Made by a program: the position numbers and the translations under genes | Source of the DNA: JAPHSX01 sp041554195 | Lineage (GTDB): Bacteria > Pseudomonadota > Gammaproteobacteria > Thiohalomonadales > Thiohalomonadaceae | Assembly: GCA_041554195.1 (NCBI GenBank) | Contig: JBFFMJ010000006.1 | Span: forward strand, 62,001-126,000 | DNA length: 64,000 bases | Direction: 5' to 3' | Notes under the pieces: generated by a model | Told to the model about the DNA's origin: nothing | What the model saw: the letters and a program-made list of their open reading frames with translations, nothing else | The model's database searches: none | Shown here: in pieces, positions 44,742 to 51,635 of the stretch | Position numbering within the stretch: the first letter of the stretch is position 1 | How the letters are laid out: every line of letters starts with the position of its first letter

Positions 44742-45668
44742 ATGAGCGAACCATCTACCGAGATATTTCATCGTCGCACCACAGCCAATCGTGCTGCCAC
44801 GCTCTTCAACGCGACTCGCCCCGCCTTTCTTACCGCCTCACTACTACCGGTGTTAAGCGGCCTTGCCCTTGCATGGGGAATGAGTGGCCAGATCGATTTT
44901 GTTCTCGCCCTGCTAACACTACTCAACATCGCCCTCATCCATTCTGGAGCGAATGTACTTAACGACTACTTCGATGCCCGTAACGGCACCGATGCCGCCA
45001 ACACCCAGCGCATCTTCCCCTTCTCCGGGGGTAGCCGCTTCATTCAGAACGGCGTCCTGACTCAGGGGGATACCCTGCGACTCGGAATAGGCTTAATGGC
45101 GGCGGGCATACTGCTCGGCCTCTTTTTTATCGCCAGCAGTGGTCAGTTTATTCTCTGGCTGGGGCTGCTGGGTGGCCTGCTGGCCATCTTCTACTCCGCG
45201 CCACCCTGTCTGGCCTGCCGGGGTCTGGGGGATATCGTCATCGCCACCTGTTTTGGTGTGCTGCCTGTCGTCGGCACCGTCTATATTCAGTCCGGTGTAG
45301 TGGCCGACGAGGCGATCTGGGCAGGGGCCATTATTGGATGTTTTGTCGCCGCGATCCTCTGGATCAATTCGATCCCCGACATTGATGCCGACAAACAGGC
45401 CGGCAAGATGACACTCCCCGTCAGGCTGGGTAACAAGTTTGCCCCCTACGGTCTGATTGCGTTGTTTGGACTGGGATTTTTGCTGGTTATCGCAGCACCG
45501 CTTAGCAGCGGTAAGTACCTGGCACTACTCGCGGTTGTACCGGCAATCATCGCCACCATTAACCTCTTTCGCGGGCAGATGATCCCGGCCATTCCTCTGA
45601 CCCTGGCAACACATGCCAGTGTCTCCATCCTGCTGATGGTAGGCTTCCTGCAACCGCTGCTCTCGTAG
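44742..45668 (+). CDS. UbiA-family prenyltransferase, MenA-like
   Basis: 308 residues from ATG 44742. Multi-helix membrane enzyme with NDYFDARNGTD and DIDADKQAGKMTLPV, the two Asp-rich motifs for prenyl diphosphate and magnesium. The overall pattern is nearer MenA (1,4-dihydroxy-2-naphthoate prenyltransferase) than UbiA. If it makes menaquinone, it would supply the quinol used by NosGH. Confidence 0.8.
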   Translation: MSEPSTEIFHRRTTANRAATLFNATRPAFLTASLLPVLSGLALAWGMSGQIDFVLALLTLLNIALIHSGANVLNDYFDARNGTDAANTQRIFPFSGGSRFIQNGVLTQGDTLRLGIGLMAAGILLGLFFIASSGQFILWLGLLGGLLAIFYSAPPCLACRGLGDIVIATCFGVLPVVGTVYIQSGVVADEAIWAGAIIGCFVAAILWINSIPDIDADKQAGKMTLPVRLGNKFAPYGLIALFGLGFLLVIAAPLSSGKYLALLAVVPAIIATINLFRGQMIPAIPLTLATHASVSILLMVGFLQPLLS

Positions 45669-45693
45669 TTATCCGGGCATTGTTGCCGGCGAC

Positions 45694-46404
45694 TCAATCG
45701 TCGGCAATTGAGAGGTAGGCAAAGATTGCCTCGAGTTCTTCCTGGCTAAACTCGGCCAGTAACTCATCGTCAGGGGCATCCTCATCATGGGTGCGGATCC
45801 CCTTGAGATATTTCTCCACCTGTCGCTGCAGGTAGTTGGTGTACTGCCCGGCAAGCATGGGGACAGCCTTCTTCATATTTCCCACCCCTTCGCTACCGTG
45901 ACAGGAGCGACACTCCTTGTTGTAAATCTTGCGTCCTTTCTCGACATCACCGGGGTAGGCTGCAATATTAAGTACCCTTTTCGCCTCCTCCAGGCGCTCA
46001 TAGGCGTTAAACTCAGGCCCCTCCTTAAGCGGTGATAATTTGGTTGCGAGCTTCAGCTGCGACAGGTAGGCAGAAATGTCGGCAATCTCATCATCGGGGA
46101 ACTGGCGCTCATCCACATACTCCACCATCGGCATATTGGGGCGCTTGCGGTCACGGAACAGATGCATCTGCTTATCTATAAAGGCCGCCGGCATCCCCGC
46201 CAGACGCGGGTACTCACCATTCTTACCACCCTGAGCAAATTCACCGTGACAGCCGGCACAGAGCTCATTGATCTCCTCACCATTATAAAAATCAATTTCA
46301 CGGGCATGAAGAGAAGTCATGCTGCTCATCGCGATAATCCCTACAATCGAAAAAGCGAACCGGTTCCTTAAGTACGCCAGAGAAGTATCTTTAAACATAT
46401 TCAA
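45694..46404 (-). CDS. Dihaem cytochrome c
   Basis: 236 residues with signal peptide (about 1-34, cleavage near LHA) and two haem sites, CAGCHGEFA near residue 49 and CRSCHGSEG near 167. The family is c4-like, with PRLAGMP and PMLAGQYTNYL repeats. It is convergent with the prenyltransferase gene. It could serve denitrification or sulfur oxidation. Confidence 0.88.
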   Translation of the reverse strand: MNMFKDTSLAYLRNRFAFSIVGIIAMSSMTSLHAREIDFYNGEEINELCAGCHGEFAQGGKNGEYPRLAGMPAAFIDKQMHLFRDRKRPNMPMVEYVDERQFPDDEIADISAYLSQLKLATKLSPLKEGPEFNAYERLEEAKRVLNIAAYPGDVEKGRKIYNKECRSCHGSEGVGNMKKAVPMLAGQYTNYLQRQVEKYLKGIRTHDEDAPDDELLAEFSQEELEAIFAYLSIADD

Positions 46405-46660
46405 TCACCCTGGAACATCTGAGCTTAACTCGTTAAAAGAAGCACCATAATGCCATAGAAGCAAGTCGAAAGTGACAGCCCGTATAGCACTAAATTAGCA
46501 CGAGCTATGCCATAGCCCTTTGAAGCTCAGCGCATGGCTTCAGGCGTGCGCTTCAAGTCCAGATTTGACGCTTACAAGTGCGAGAAATGCGACGCACCAC
46601 TCACCGCCGTGCAAACAGTGCAAAAGTGCCTTTAACCCACATTCTCCTTGTGTGATACTT
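46405..46660. other. Intergenic region, no gene seen
   Basis: Between the divergent cytochrome gene and the second rhodanese operon. It holds short internal similarities but no credible frame. The sigma54 promoter, palindrome and operator repeats that follow it are listed separately. Confidence 0.6.
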
Positions 46661-46676
46661 TGGTACGCATCTTGCG
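46661..46676 (+). promoter_or_regulatory. Sigma54 promoter of the second exported-rhodanese operon
   Basis: TGGTACGCATCTTGCG fits TGGYACG-N4-TTGC with GG-N10-GC spacing. It leaves a leader of about 135 bases before the first gene. Confidence 0.75.
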
Positions 46677-46698
46677 AATAATCCAGACTAGGTCTCAG

Positions 46699-46718
46699 CA
46701 CCACACCATGGTGTGGTG
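46699..46718. repeat. Perfect 20-base palindrome in the leader
   Basis: CACCACACCATGGTGTGGTG is fully self-complementary. It could be a protein site or an RNA hairpin. No T run follows, so it is not a terminator. Confidence 0.75.
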
Positions 46719-46754
46719 TAAGTCTGCCAATACTGCCACCTACACACAATAATA

Positions 46755-46796
46755 TATGACAGTTTATGTCATGACGTCATGCCCGACATGTCATAA
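46755..46796. promoter_or_regulatory. TGTCATG-type operator repeats in the leader
   Basis: TATGACA (46755), TATGTCATGA (46765-46774), GTCATG (46776) and CATGTCATAA (46787-46796) repeat the words found beside the first rhodanese operon. They lie downstream of the sigma54 promoter, which an enhancer-binding activator tolerates, or they may repress. Confidence 0.65.
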
Positions 46797-46822
46797 TCAA
46801 CAAGAGAAAGGAGAGTATAGAT

Positions 46823-47215
46823 ATGCCAGCAGTCATAATCGGCACCTTGCGCCAGCGGCTATTCACCGTCGCGCTTTTGCTAATCGCGCCCTTATATTTG
46901 ATACCCATGACAGGAAATGCCGATGACTACCTTGATCAGCTGGAAGCTGAGGCAAAGAGTATTCAGGACGGACCCGGTTCAGCCAATGCCGAGCCCGAGG
47001 CCAACTGGTCACATAACGACATGGGGATGGCCGACACCCTGAAGCCCGCACTCAGCCAGAAGGCATTCGAAATCAGCCTGAAGCGCAACTTCATTGGAAG
47101 TTATACCGTTTATTCTCGCCTAAATACCGAAGAAAAGAATCAGGTCTACGCCGCCTACCAGAAGCGTAACGATATTGATGAACTTAAGGCATTAATCAAA
47201 CAACTCTATAAATAA
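46823..47215 (+). CDS. Exported hypothetical protein, 130 aa
   Basis: Signal peptide or membrane anchor (about 1-32). The mature protein has no cysteine. A C-terminal helical part reads KRNFIGSYTVYSRL...VYAAYQKRNDIDELKALI. Not recognised as a named family. It is cotranscribed with the exported rhodanese 23 bases downstream and is probably its periplasmic partner. Confidence 0.75.
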   Translation: MPAVIIGTLRQRLFTVALLLIAPLYLIPMTGNADDYLDQLEAEAKSIQDGPGSANAEPEANWSHNDMGMADTLKPALSQKAFEISLKRNFIGSYTVYSRLNTEEKNQVYAAYQKRNDIDELKALIKQLYK

Positions 47216-47238
47216 CGCAGCCCCCAAAGGAATCGAAG

Positions 47239-47943
47239 ATGAACAAATCGATAATAGTCCAGGCCTTTGGCCTGATTGGCGCCCTGCTCTGCGCAAACAG
47301 TTATGCACTGGATGTAAAGCTCAATCCTGAACAGGATGGCTTTAACGTCAAACACAACAAGCGAATGGTACGCATCGAGCGAATTCAGGATCAATCGAAT
47401 CTGGTCGATTCCGCCTGGGCCAAGACCTCGCGTAAGTGCCCTCCTTTCTGCCCTCAACCGATGGAAGTTGCTCCGGGTGTTATTCCAGCCGGTGAGCAGG
47501 AGGTCTTTCAGTTCATGCAGAACAAGGTCAACACCGGTGAGGGTGTCCTTATCGATGCACGTATCGCCTCCTTCCATCAGGCCGGTACCATCCCCGGCTC
47601 CGTCAACATTGAGTTCAAGGTCTTCCAGAACGGGGATCTGAATGATGACTTGGAGAAGGCGATGCATATCATCGGCGCGAAAAGAAGAGACATCGGCTTC
47701 GTCGATGTCACCCTCGACAAGGCACTGAAGAGTATTGGCCTGGATACCAACAAACACGGCTATTGGGACTTTAGTGACGTAAAAGAGCTGATGATCTGGT
47801 GTAACGGCCCGTGGTGTGGTCAATCACCCGCTGCGATTAGAGGGCTTCTGGAGTTGGGCTTCCCGGCAGAGAAGATCCACTACTACCGTGGAGGCATGCA
47901 GATGTGGGAGATCATGGGACTGCCGGTCATTAAGCCAGAATAG
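47239..47943 (+). CDS. Exported rhodanese-domain protein with CPPFC motif, diverged copy
   Basis: 234 residues with Sec signal peptide (about 1-23). It shares the WAKTSRKCPPFC motif (C67, C71) and active loop CNGPWCGQSP (C188, C193) with the two proteins at 24.2-25.6 kb, but is longer between the motifs and less similar overall. The same sigma54/TGTCATG arrangement upstream indicates a common regulon. Periplasmic sulfur transfer is inferred. Confidence 0.87.
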   Translation: MNKSIIVQAFGLIGALLCANSYALDVKLNPEQDGFNVKHNKRMVRIERIQDQSNLVDSAWAKTSRKCPPFCPQPMEVAPGVIPAGEQEVFQFMQNKVNTGEGVLIDARIASFHQAGTIPGSVNIEFKVFQNGDLNDDLEKAMHIIGAKRRDIGFVDVTLDKALKSIGLDTNKHGYWDFSDVKELMIWCNGPWCGQSPAAIRGLLELGFPAEKIHYYRGGMQMWEIMGLPVIKPE

Positions 47944-47970
47944 CGCCCCATCCCTCTTCATAGCGAAAAA

Positions 47971-47995
47971 AAGGCCCGTTAACAACGGGCCTTTT
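47971..47995. terminator. Bidirectional terminator
   Basis: AAGGCCCGTT-aac-AACGGGCCTTTT stem with A-rich left flank, between the rhodanese gene and the S24-like gene. Confidence 0.85.
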
Positions 47996-47999
47996 CATA

Positions 48000-48419
48000 T
48001 CAATCGTAATTCTTCCGATTGTGCCGACCACCCGGCATCTTTTTCTGCGTGATCACGCCTTTAATCGCCTCCTGGCCCGAGATCTGCTCCGAGACATAGT
48101 TGGGGTTGAGTGGTGTCAGGAACATCTGCCCCTTAATCACCCGCAGCTGGCGAAAGGTATACTCATCGTTGTGGTAGGCAATCACGTAGGAACCGTCGTG
48201 GTAGTTGGCACCCGGCTCAATGACGATCACCTCCCCCTCCTTGAACTCCGGCTCCATGCTGTCACCCAGCACCATCAGCGCATAGGGCTCCTTATCCTCA
48301 CAGCCCGGACCGCTGGAGGCGAGTGCGTCTTCGGGGCTAGCCGACTTCAGTTGTTCAATGGATATCTTGGTTTCCACACTTAGTACCTTACTTTTAACCT
48401 GTGAAATTATCCCCATCAT
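48000..48419 (-). CDS. LexA/UmuD-like S24-fold protein without HTH or catalytic lysine
   Basis: 139 residues with the S24 fold. GDSMEP carries the serine (S54) and the later strand EYTFRQLRV aligns with UmuD's EFTVKKL, but the catalytic lysine is replaced by arginine (R90). No helix-turn-helix precedes the domain and no Ala-Gly cleavage site is evident. It is thus unlikely to self-cleave and may act as a binding module or partner. Regulation of the neighbouring rhodanese genes cannot be judged. Confidence 0.75.
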   Translation of the reverse strand: MMGIISQVKSKVLSVETKISIEQLKSASPEDALASSGPGCEDKEPYALMVLGDSMEPEFKEGEVIVIEPGANYHDGSYVIAYHNDEYTFRQLRVIKGQMFLTPLNPNYVSEQISGQEAIKGVITQKKMPGGRHNRKNYD

Positions 48420-48507
48420 ATCAAAATAAAGACAGGGTTTTGAGCTCTACCGTCAAAGACAGTAGAATTCGCTGTTTACTCATTGTGCCAACTCTAGGTA
48501 ACTCTCC

Positions 48508-48975
48508 ATGAAACACTTTAACGACCTTATCGCCGAATGCCTGCCCGAGGTGGAGGAGATCTTCCCCTGGGACCTCGAAGAGAAGCTGCAGCAGGAAGAG
48601 CCGCCACTGCTAGTCGACGTGCGTGAGGCCAATGAGTACGATGCCCTCTACATCCCCGGCTCCATCTTTGTACCACGAGGCATCCTCGAGTCGGCCTGCG
48701 ACTGGGACTACGATGAGACCGTGCCGGAACTGGCTGCCGGTCGTGATCGCGAGATCATCGTCATCTGCCGCTCCGGTAACCGCAGTGTACTCGCCGCCCA
48801 CACCATGATGCGCATGGGCTTCAAGAATGTCGCCTCACTGAAGACAGGCATTCGTGGTTGGAATGACTTCGAGCAGCCGCTGATCGATAAGGATGGCAAC
48901 GAGGTCGACATCGACGATGCCGATGAGATCCTGGCCAGTAAGCTGCGTGAAGACCAGAAACGCCCCGCCGCCTAA
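48508..48975 (+). CDS. Cytoplasmic rhodanese-domain protein
   Basis: 155 residues without signal peptide. A helical N-terminal part (about 1-30) leads into a rhodanese domain with LVDVREANEYD and active loop CRSGNRS, a thiosulfate-sulfurtransferase-like loop. The C-terminal tail is acidic. A terminator follows. Probably handles sulfane sulfur in the cytoplasm. Confidence 0.9.
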   Translation: MKHFNDLIAECLPEVEEIFPWDLEEKLQQEEPPLLVDVREANEYDALYIPGSIFVPRGILESACDWDYDETVPELAAGRDREIIVICRSGNRSVLAAHTMMRMGFKNVASLKTGIRGWNDFEQPLIDKDGNEVDIDDADEILASKLREDQKRPAA

Positions 48976-49000
48976 GACTACTTCTCATCAGCGACAAAAA

Positions 49001-49030
49001 AGGCCCCTCGCTGAGGCTGAGGGGCCTTTT
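49001..49030. terminator. Bidirectional terminator
   Basis: AAGGCCCCTC ... GAGGGGCCTTTT stem with A-rich left flank, between the rhodanese gene and cysG. Confidence 0.85.
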
Positions 49031-49050
49031 GCGTTCCGGCTCACGCCTGA

Positions 49051-50457
49051 TTAATACTCACCCCGATCAATCATGGTCTGCGAGCGGAACCATTTGAGCT
49101 TGTCGTGCAGTTTCACCACGTTACCGACGATGATCAGGGTCGGGGCCTTTACCTCCTCGTTAGCAATGCGCTCGGGCATATCACCCAGGGTACCGGTAAA
49201 GACACGCTGACGTGGCGTGGTGGCCTGCTGTACCAGTGCAATTGGCGTTTCGGCAGGCATGCCGTGCTCCATCAGCGTCGAACAGATCACCGACAGTCCC
49301 TTCAGCCCCATGTAGAAGACCACGGTCTGGTTAGGCTGCGCCAGTGCCGGCCAGTTGAGATTCATGGTGCCATCTTTCAGGTGGCCGGTAACGAAGACCG
49401 CCGCCTGCGCGTAGTCGCGATGGGTCAACGGGATACCGGCATAGGCCGAGGCCCCCAGTGCCGCAGTGATCGCAGGTACCACCTGGAAACCGACGCCATT
49501 CTCGGTGAGGGTTTCGATCTCCTCACCGCCACGACCGAAGACGAAGGGGTCCCCCCCTTTGAGGCGGCAGACGCGCTTTCCCTGCTTGGCCAGATCCACC
49601 AGCAGCTGGTTGATCTGATCCTGCGGCACCGTGTGGTTGTCACGCTCCTTACCCACATAGATGCGCTCGGCGTCACGGCGGGTCAGCTCCAGCACCTCTT
49701 TGGAGATGAGGCGGTCATGCACCACCACATCGGCCTTCTGCATCAGGCGCAGGGCGCGGAAGGTGAGTAGATCCGGGTCACCGGGGCCGCCGCCTATCAG
49801 ATAAACCTCACCCACCTTCTGCTCACCACCGGCGGCAACCGCCTTCTCCAGCTCCGCCTCGGCCTCCTCATCCTTACCGGCAAACACCAGCTCGGCGATC
49901 TTGCCCTCCAGCACCTGCTCCCAGAAGTTGCGGCGGGCATTCACATCGGTGAAACCTGCCTTCACCTTGTCACGGAAACCATCCACCATTGATGCCAGAC
50001 GGCCGTAGGTGGAAGGAATCACCGACTCAAGGCGGGTACGCAACAGGCGGGCCAGCACCGGTGAGGCACCACCGGTAGATACCGCGATCTGCACAGGTGA
50101 ACGATCAATAATCGAAGGGACGATAAAGCTGCAAAGTTCAGGGTTATCCACCACGTTCACCGGCAGCTGGCGTGCCTTGGCCAGCTCCGAGACCTGACGA
50201 TTAACCGCCTCATCATCGGTGGCGGCAATCACCAGAGTCACCGCATCAAGGTCTGAGGCCTCGAAACTCCCCTCACGGTGCGTGATGCTCCCCTGCTCCA
50301 CCTGCCTGGCCAGGCTGGAGGAGAGTTCTGGACTGACGACAGCAATCTCGGCTCCCGCCTCTTGCAACAGCGCCGCCTTACGGGCTGCAATCTCACCACC
50401 ACCTACCACCAGGCAACGCTGGCCACGGATATTCATGAAAATCGGAAGGAAATCCAT
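49051..50457 (-). CDS. cysG: Siroheme synthase (CysG)
   Basis: 468 residues from ATG 50457 (MDFLPIF). A GTG nine bases upstream is an alternative. The N-terminal half is the NAD-dependent precorrin-2 dehydrogenase/ferrochelatase (VVGGGEIAARK). The C-terminal half is the uroporphyrinogen III methyltransferase (VYLIGGGPGDPDLLT, GGDPFVFGRGGEE). It makes siroheme for sulfite or nitrite reductases, and dsr-type sulfur oxidation would need it, though no dsr genes are in view. Confidence 0.96.
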   Translation of the reverse strand: MDFLPIFMNIRGQRCLVVGGGEIAARKAALLQEAGAEIAVVSPELSSSLARQVEQGSITHREGSFEASDLDAVTLVIAATDDEAVNRQVSELAKARQLPVNVVDNPELCSFIVPSIIDRSPVQIAVSTGGASPVLARLLRTRLESVIPSTYGRLASMVDGFRDKVKAGFTDVNARRNFWEQVLEGKIAELVFAGKDEEAEAELEKAVAAGGEQKVGEVYLIGGGPGDPDLLTFRALRLMQKADVVVHDRLISKEVLELTRRDAERIYVGKERDNHTVPQDQINQLLVDLAKQGKRVCRLKGGDPFVFGRGGEEIETLTENGVGFQVVPAITAALGASAYAGIPLTHRDYAQAAVFVTGHLKDGTMNLNWPALAQPNQTVVFYMGLKGLSVICSTLMEHGMPAETPIALVQQATTPRQRVFTGTLGDMPERIANEEVKAPTLIIVGNVVKLHDKLKWFRSQTMIDRGEY

Positions 50458-50784
50458 AGGTCTCACTCACATCATATTGATCTTAAGGGGCCGCATTACG
50501 GCGCAAGGCGGCCTAGTTTACCTGTTTTGTCGGTCTCGACCTAGAGCAGAGCGGGTATTTATTAGCTTTTACTCATATAGGGATCAAGTGGCCGTTATAC
50601 AAGCAGGTAAAAAATAGGGGGATAGGCCGATACGAGCCACTCTCCCCCCTCTTGTTTAACAGGCATGACAGCGCTTAATATGCGAGGCGCATCAGCTCTC
50701 ACAGCTGTGATCGACATCACACAATAATCACAACCGTTACGGCATGATAAACAAATTTATCCCATACAAATAACAAGGGCAATA
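50458..50784. other. Intergenic region with CRP-type site
   Basis: Between divergent cysG and the exported double rhodanese. Besides the CRP-like site at 50706-50721 it holds an imperfect GGGGGA/TCCCCC hairpin (about 50615-50652) of unknown use. No frame looks coding. Confidence 0.6.
50706..50721. promoter_or_regulatory. CRP-family binding site
   Basis: TGTGATCGACATCACA is a perfect palindrome of the CRP/Vfr consensus TGTGA-N6-TCACA, 64 bases before the exported double-rhodanese gene. Confidence 0.65.
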
Positions 50785-51564
50785 ATGAAATCAATTAAGC
50801 GACTGCTCCTCCCCCTGTTGCTCCTCAGCCAAAGCGTTCCACTGTTGGCCGAAGAGACCTTTCCTCACCGCTCACTCTTCCCCAAGGTAGAGACCATTGA
50901 ACTTGAAGAGCTCTATAGCAAACGCAACGATGTGGTGATCTTCGATGTGCGTAGCAGTTATGAGTACGACACCCTGCACATCAAAGGGGCCCAGCATCTG
51001 GCCCTGAATGATCGCGAATTTGTCTCCACCTTGCAGACACTGCGTAAACAGGAGAGTCGCCCGCTGGTCTTCTACTGCAACGGCCATACCTGTAAAAAGT
51101 CTTATAAGGCAACACAAAAGGCGATGCGAGTGAATGTCGACAACGTTTATGCCTATGATGCCGGTATCTTTGAGTGGACCAAGGCACACCCTGATGAGGC
51201 CGTACTGCTGGGGAAAACGCCTGTCGATCCTGCTCAACTGCTCAGCAAGGAGAAACTCAATGCTCATATGCTGGAGCCCAATGCCTTTGGTAAGCGAGTG
51301 GGTAACGGCAACATTACACTGGATATCCGGGACTCACAGCAGAAAGACGCAATGAGCCTTTTCCCGACACGCCAGCGCTCGGTGCCACTGGACAACAGCA
51401 AGCTGAAAACCTACGTGGATAAGGCAAAAAGCAAGGGTAAAACCCTACTAGTTTACGATGCCGTCGGTAAACAGGTACGTTGGCTGCAGTACTACCTGGA
51501 GAGTGAGGGGGTGACCGACTACTACTTTATGAAAGGCGGGGCTAAGGCCTTTCTAAATTACTAG
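50785..51564 (+). CDS. Exported protein with two rhodanese domains, second inactive
   Basis: 259 residues with Sec signal peptide (about 1-22). The first domain (about 35-140) has IFDVRSSYEYD and active loop CNGHTCKKS (C98, C103), again a CNG-xx-C loop like the CPPFC family but without the CPPFC motif. The second domain (about 165-257) has LDIRDS but its active loop lacks cysteine (YDAVGKQ). This resembles classic two-domain sulfurtransferases with the active domain first instead of second. Confidence 0.85.
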   Translation: MKSIKRLLLPLLLLSQSVPLLAEETFPHRSLFPKVETIELEELYSKRNDVVIFDVRSSYEYDTLHIKGAQHLALNDREFVSTLQTLRKQESRPLVFYCNGHTCKKSYKATQKAMRVNVDNVYAYDAGIFEWTKAHPDEAVLLGKTPVDPAQLLSKEKLNAHMLEPNAFGKRVGNGNITLDIRDSQQKDAMSLFPTRQRSVPLDNSKLKTYVDKAKSKGKTLLVYDAVGKQVRWLQYYLESEGVTDYYFMKGGAKAFLNY

Positions 51565-51586
51565 TAACGCAAGCAACAGCAATAAA

Positions 51587-51614
51587 AAAAGGCGGGAAGT
51601 CCCTGCCTTTTTTT
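51587..51614. terminator. Bidirectional terminator
   Basis: AAAGGCGGG-aagt-CCCtGCCTTTTTTT with A-rich left flank, between the double rhodanese and serS. Confidence 0.85.
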
Positions 51615-51635
51615 GTGCCTGGATTATCGCTCCTG

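Noticed and set aside
50610..50655. Imperfect GGGGGA/TCCCCC hairpin with T run on the minus strand as terminator of an unseen small RNA
   Set aside because: Stem is imperfect, and no promoter or conserved transcript can be proposed on the minus strand between it and 50785.
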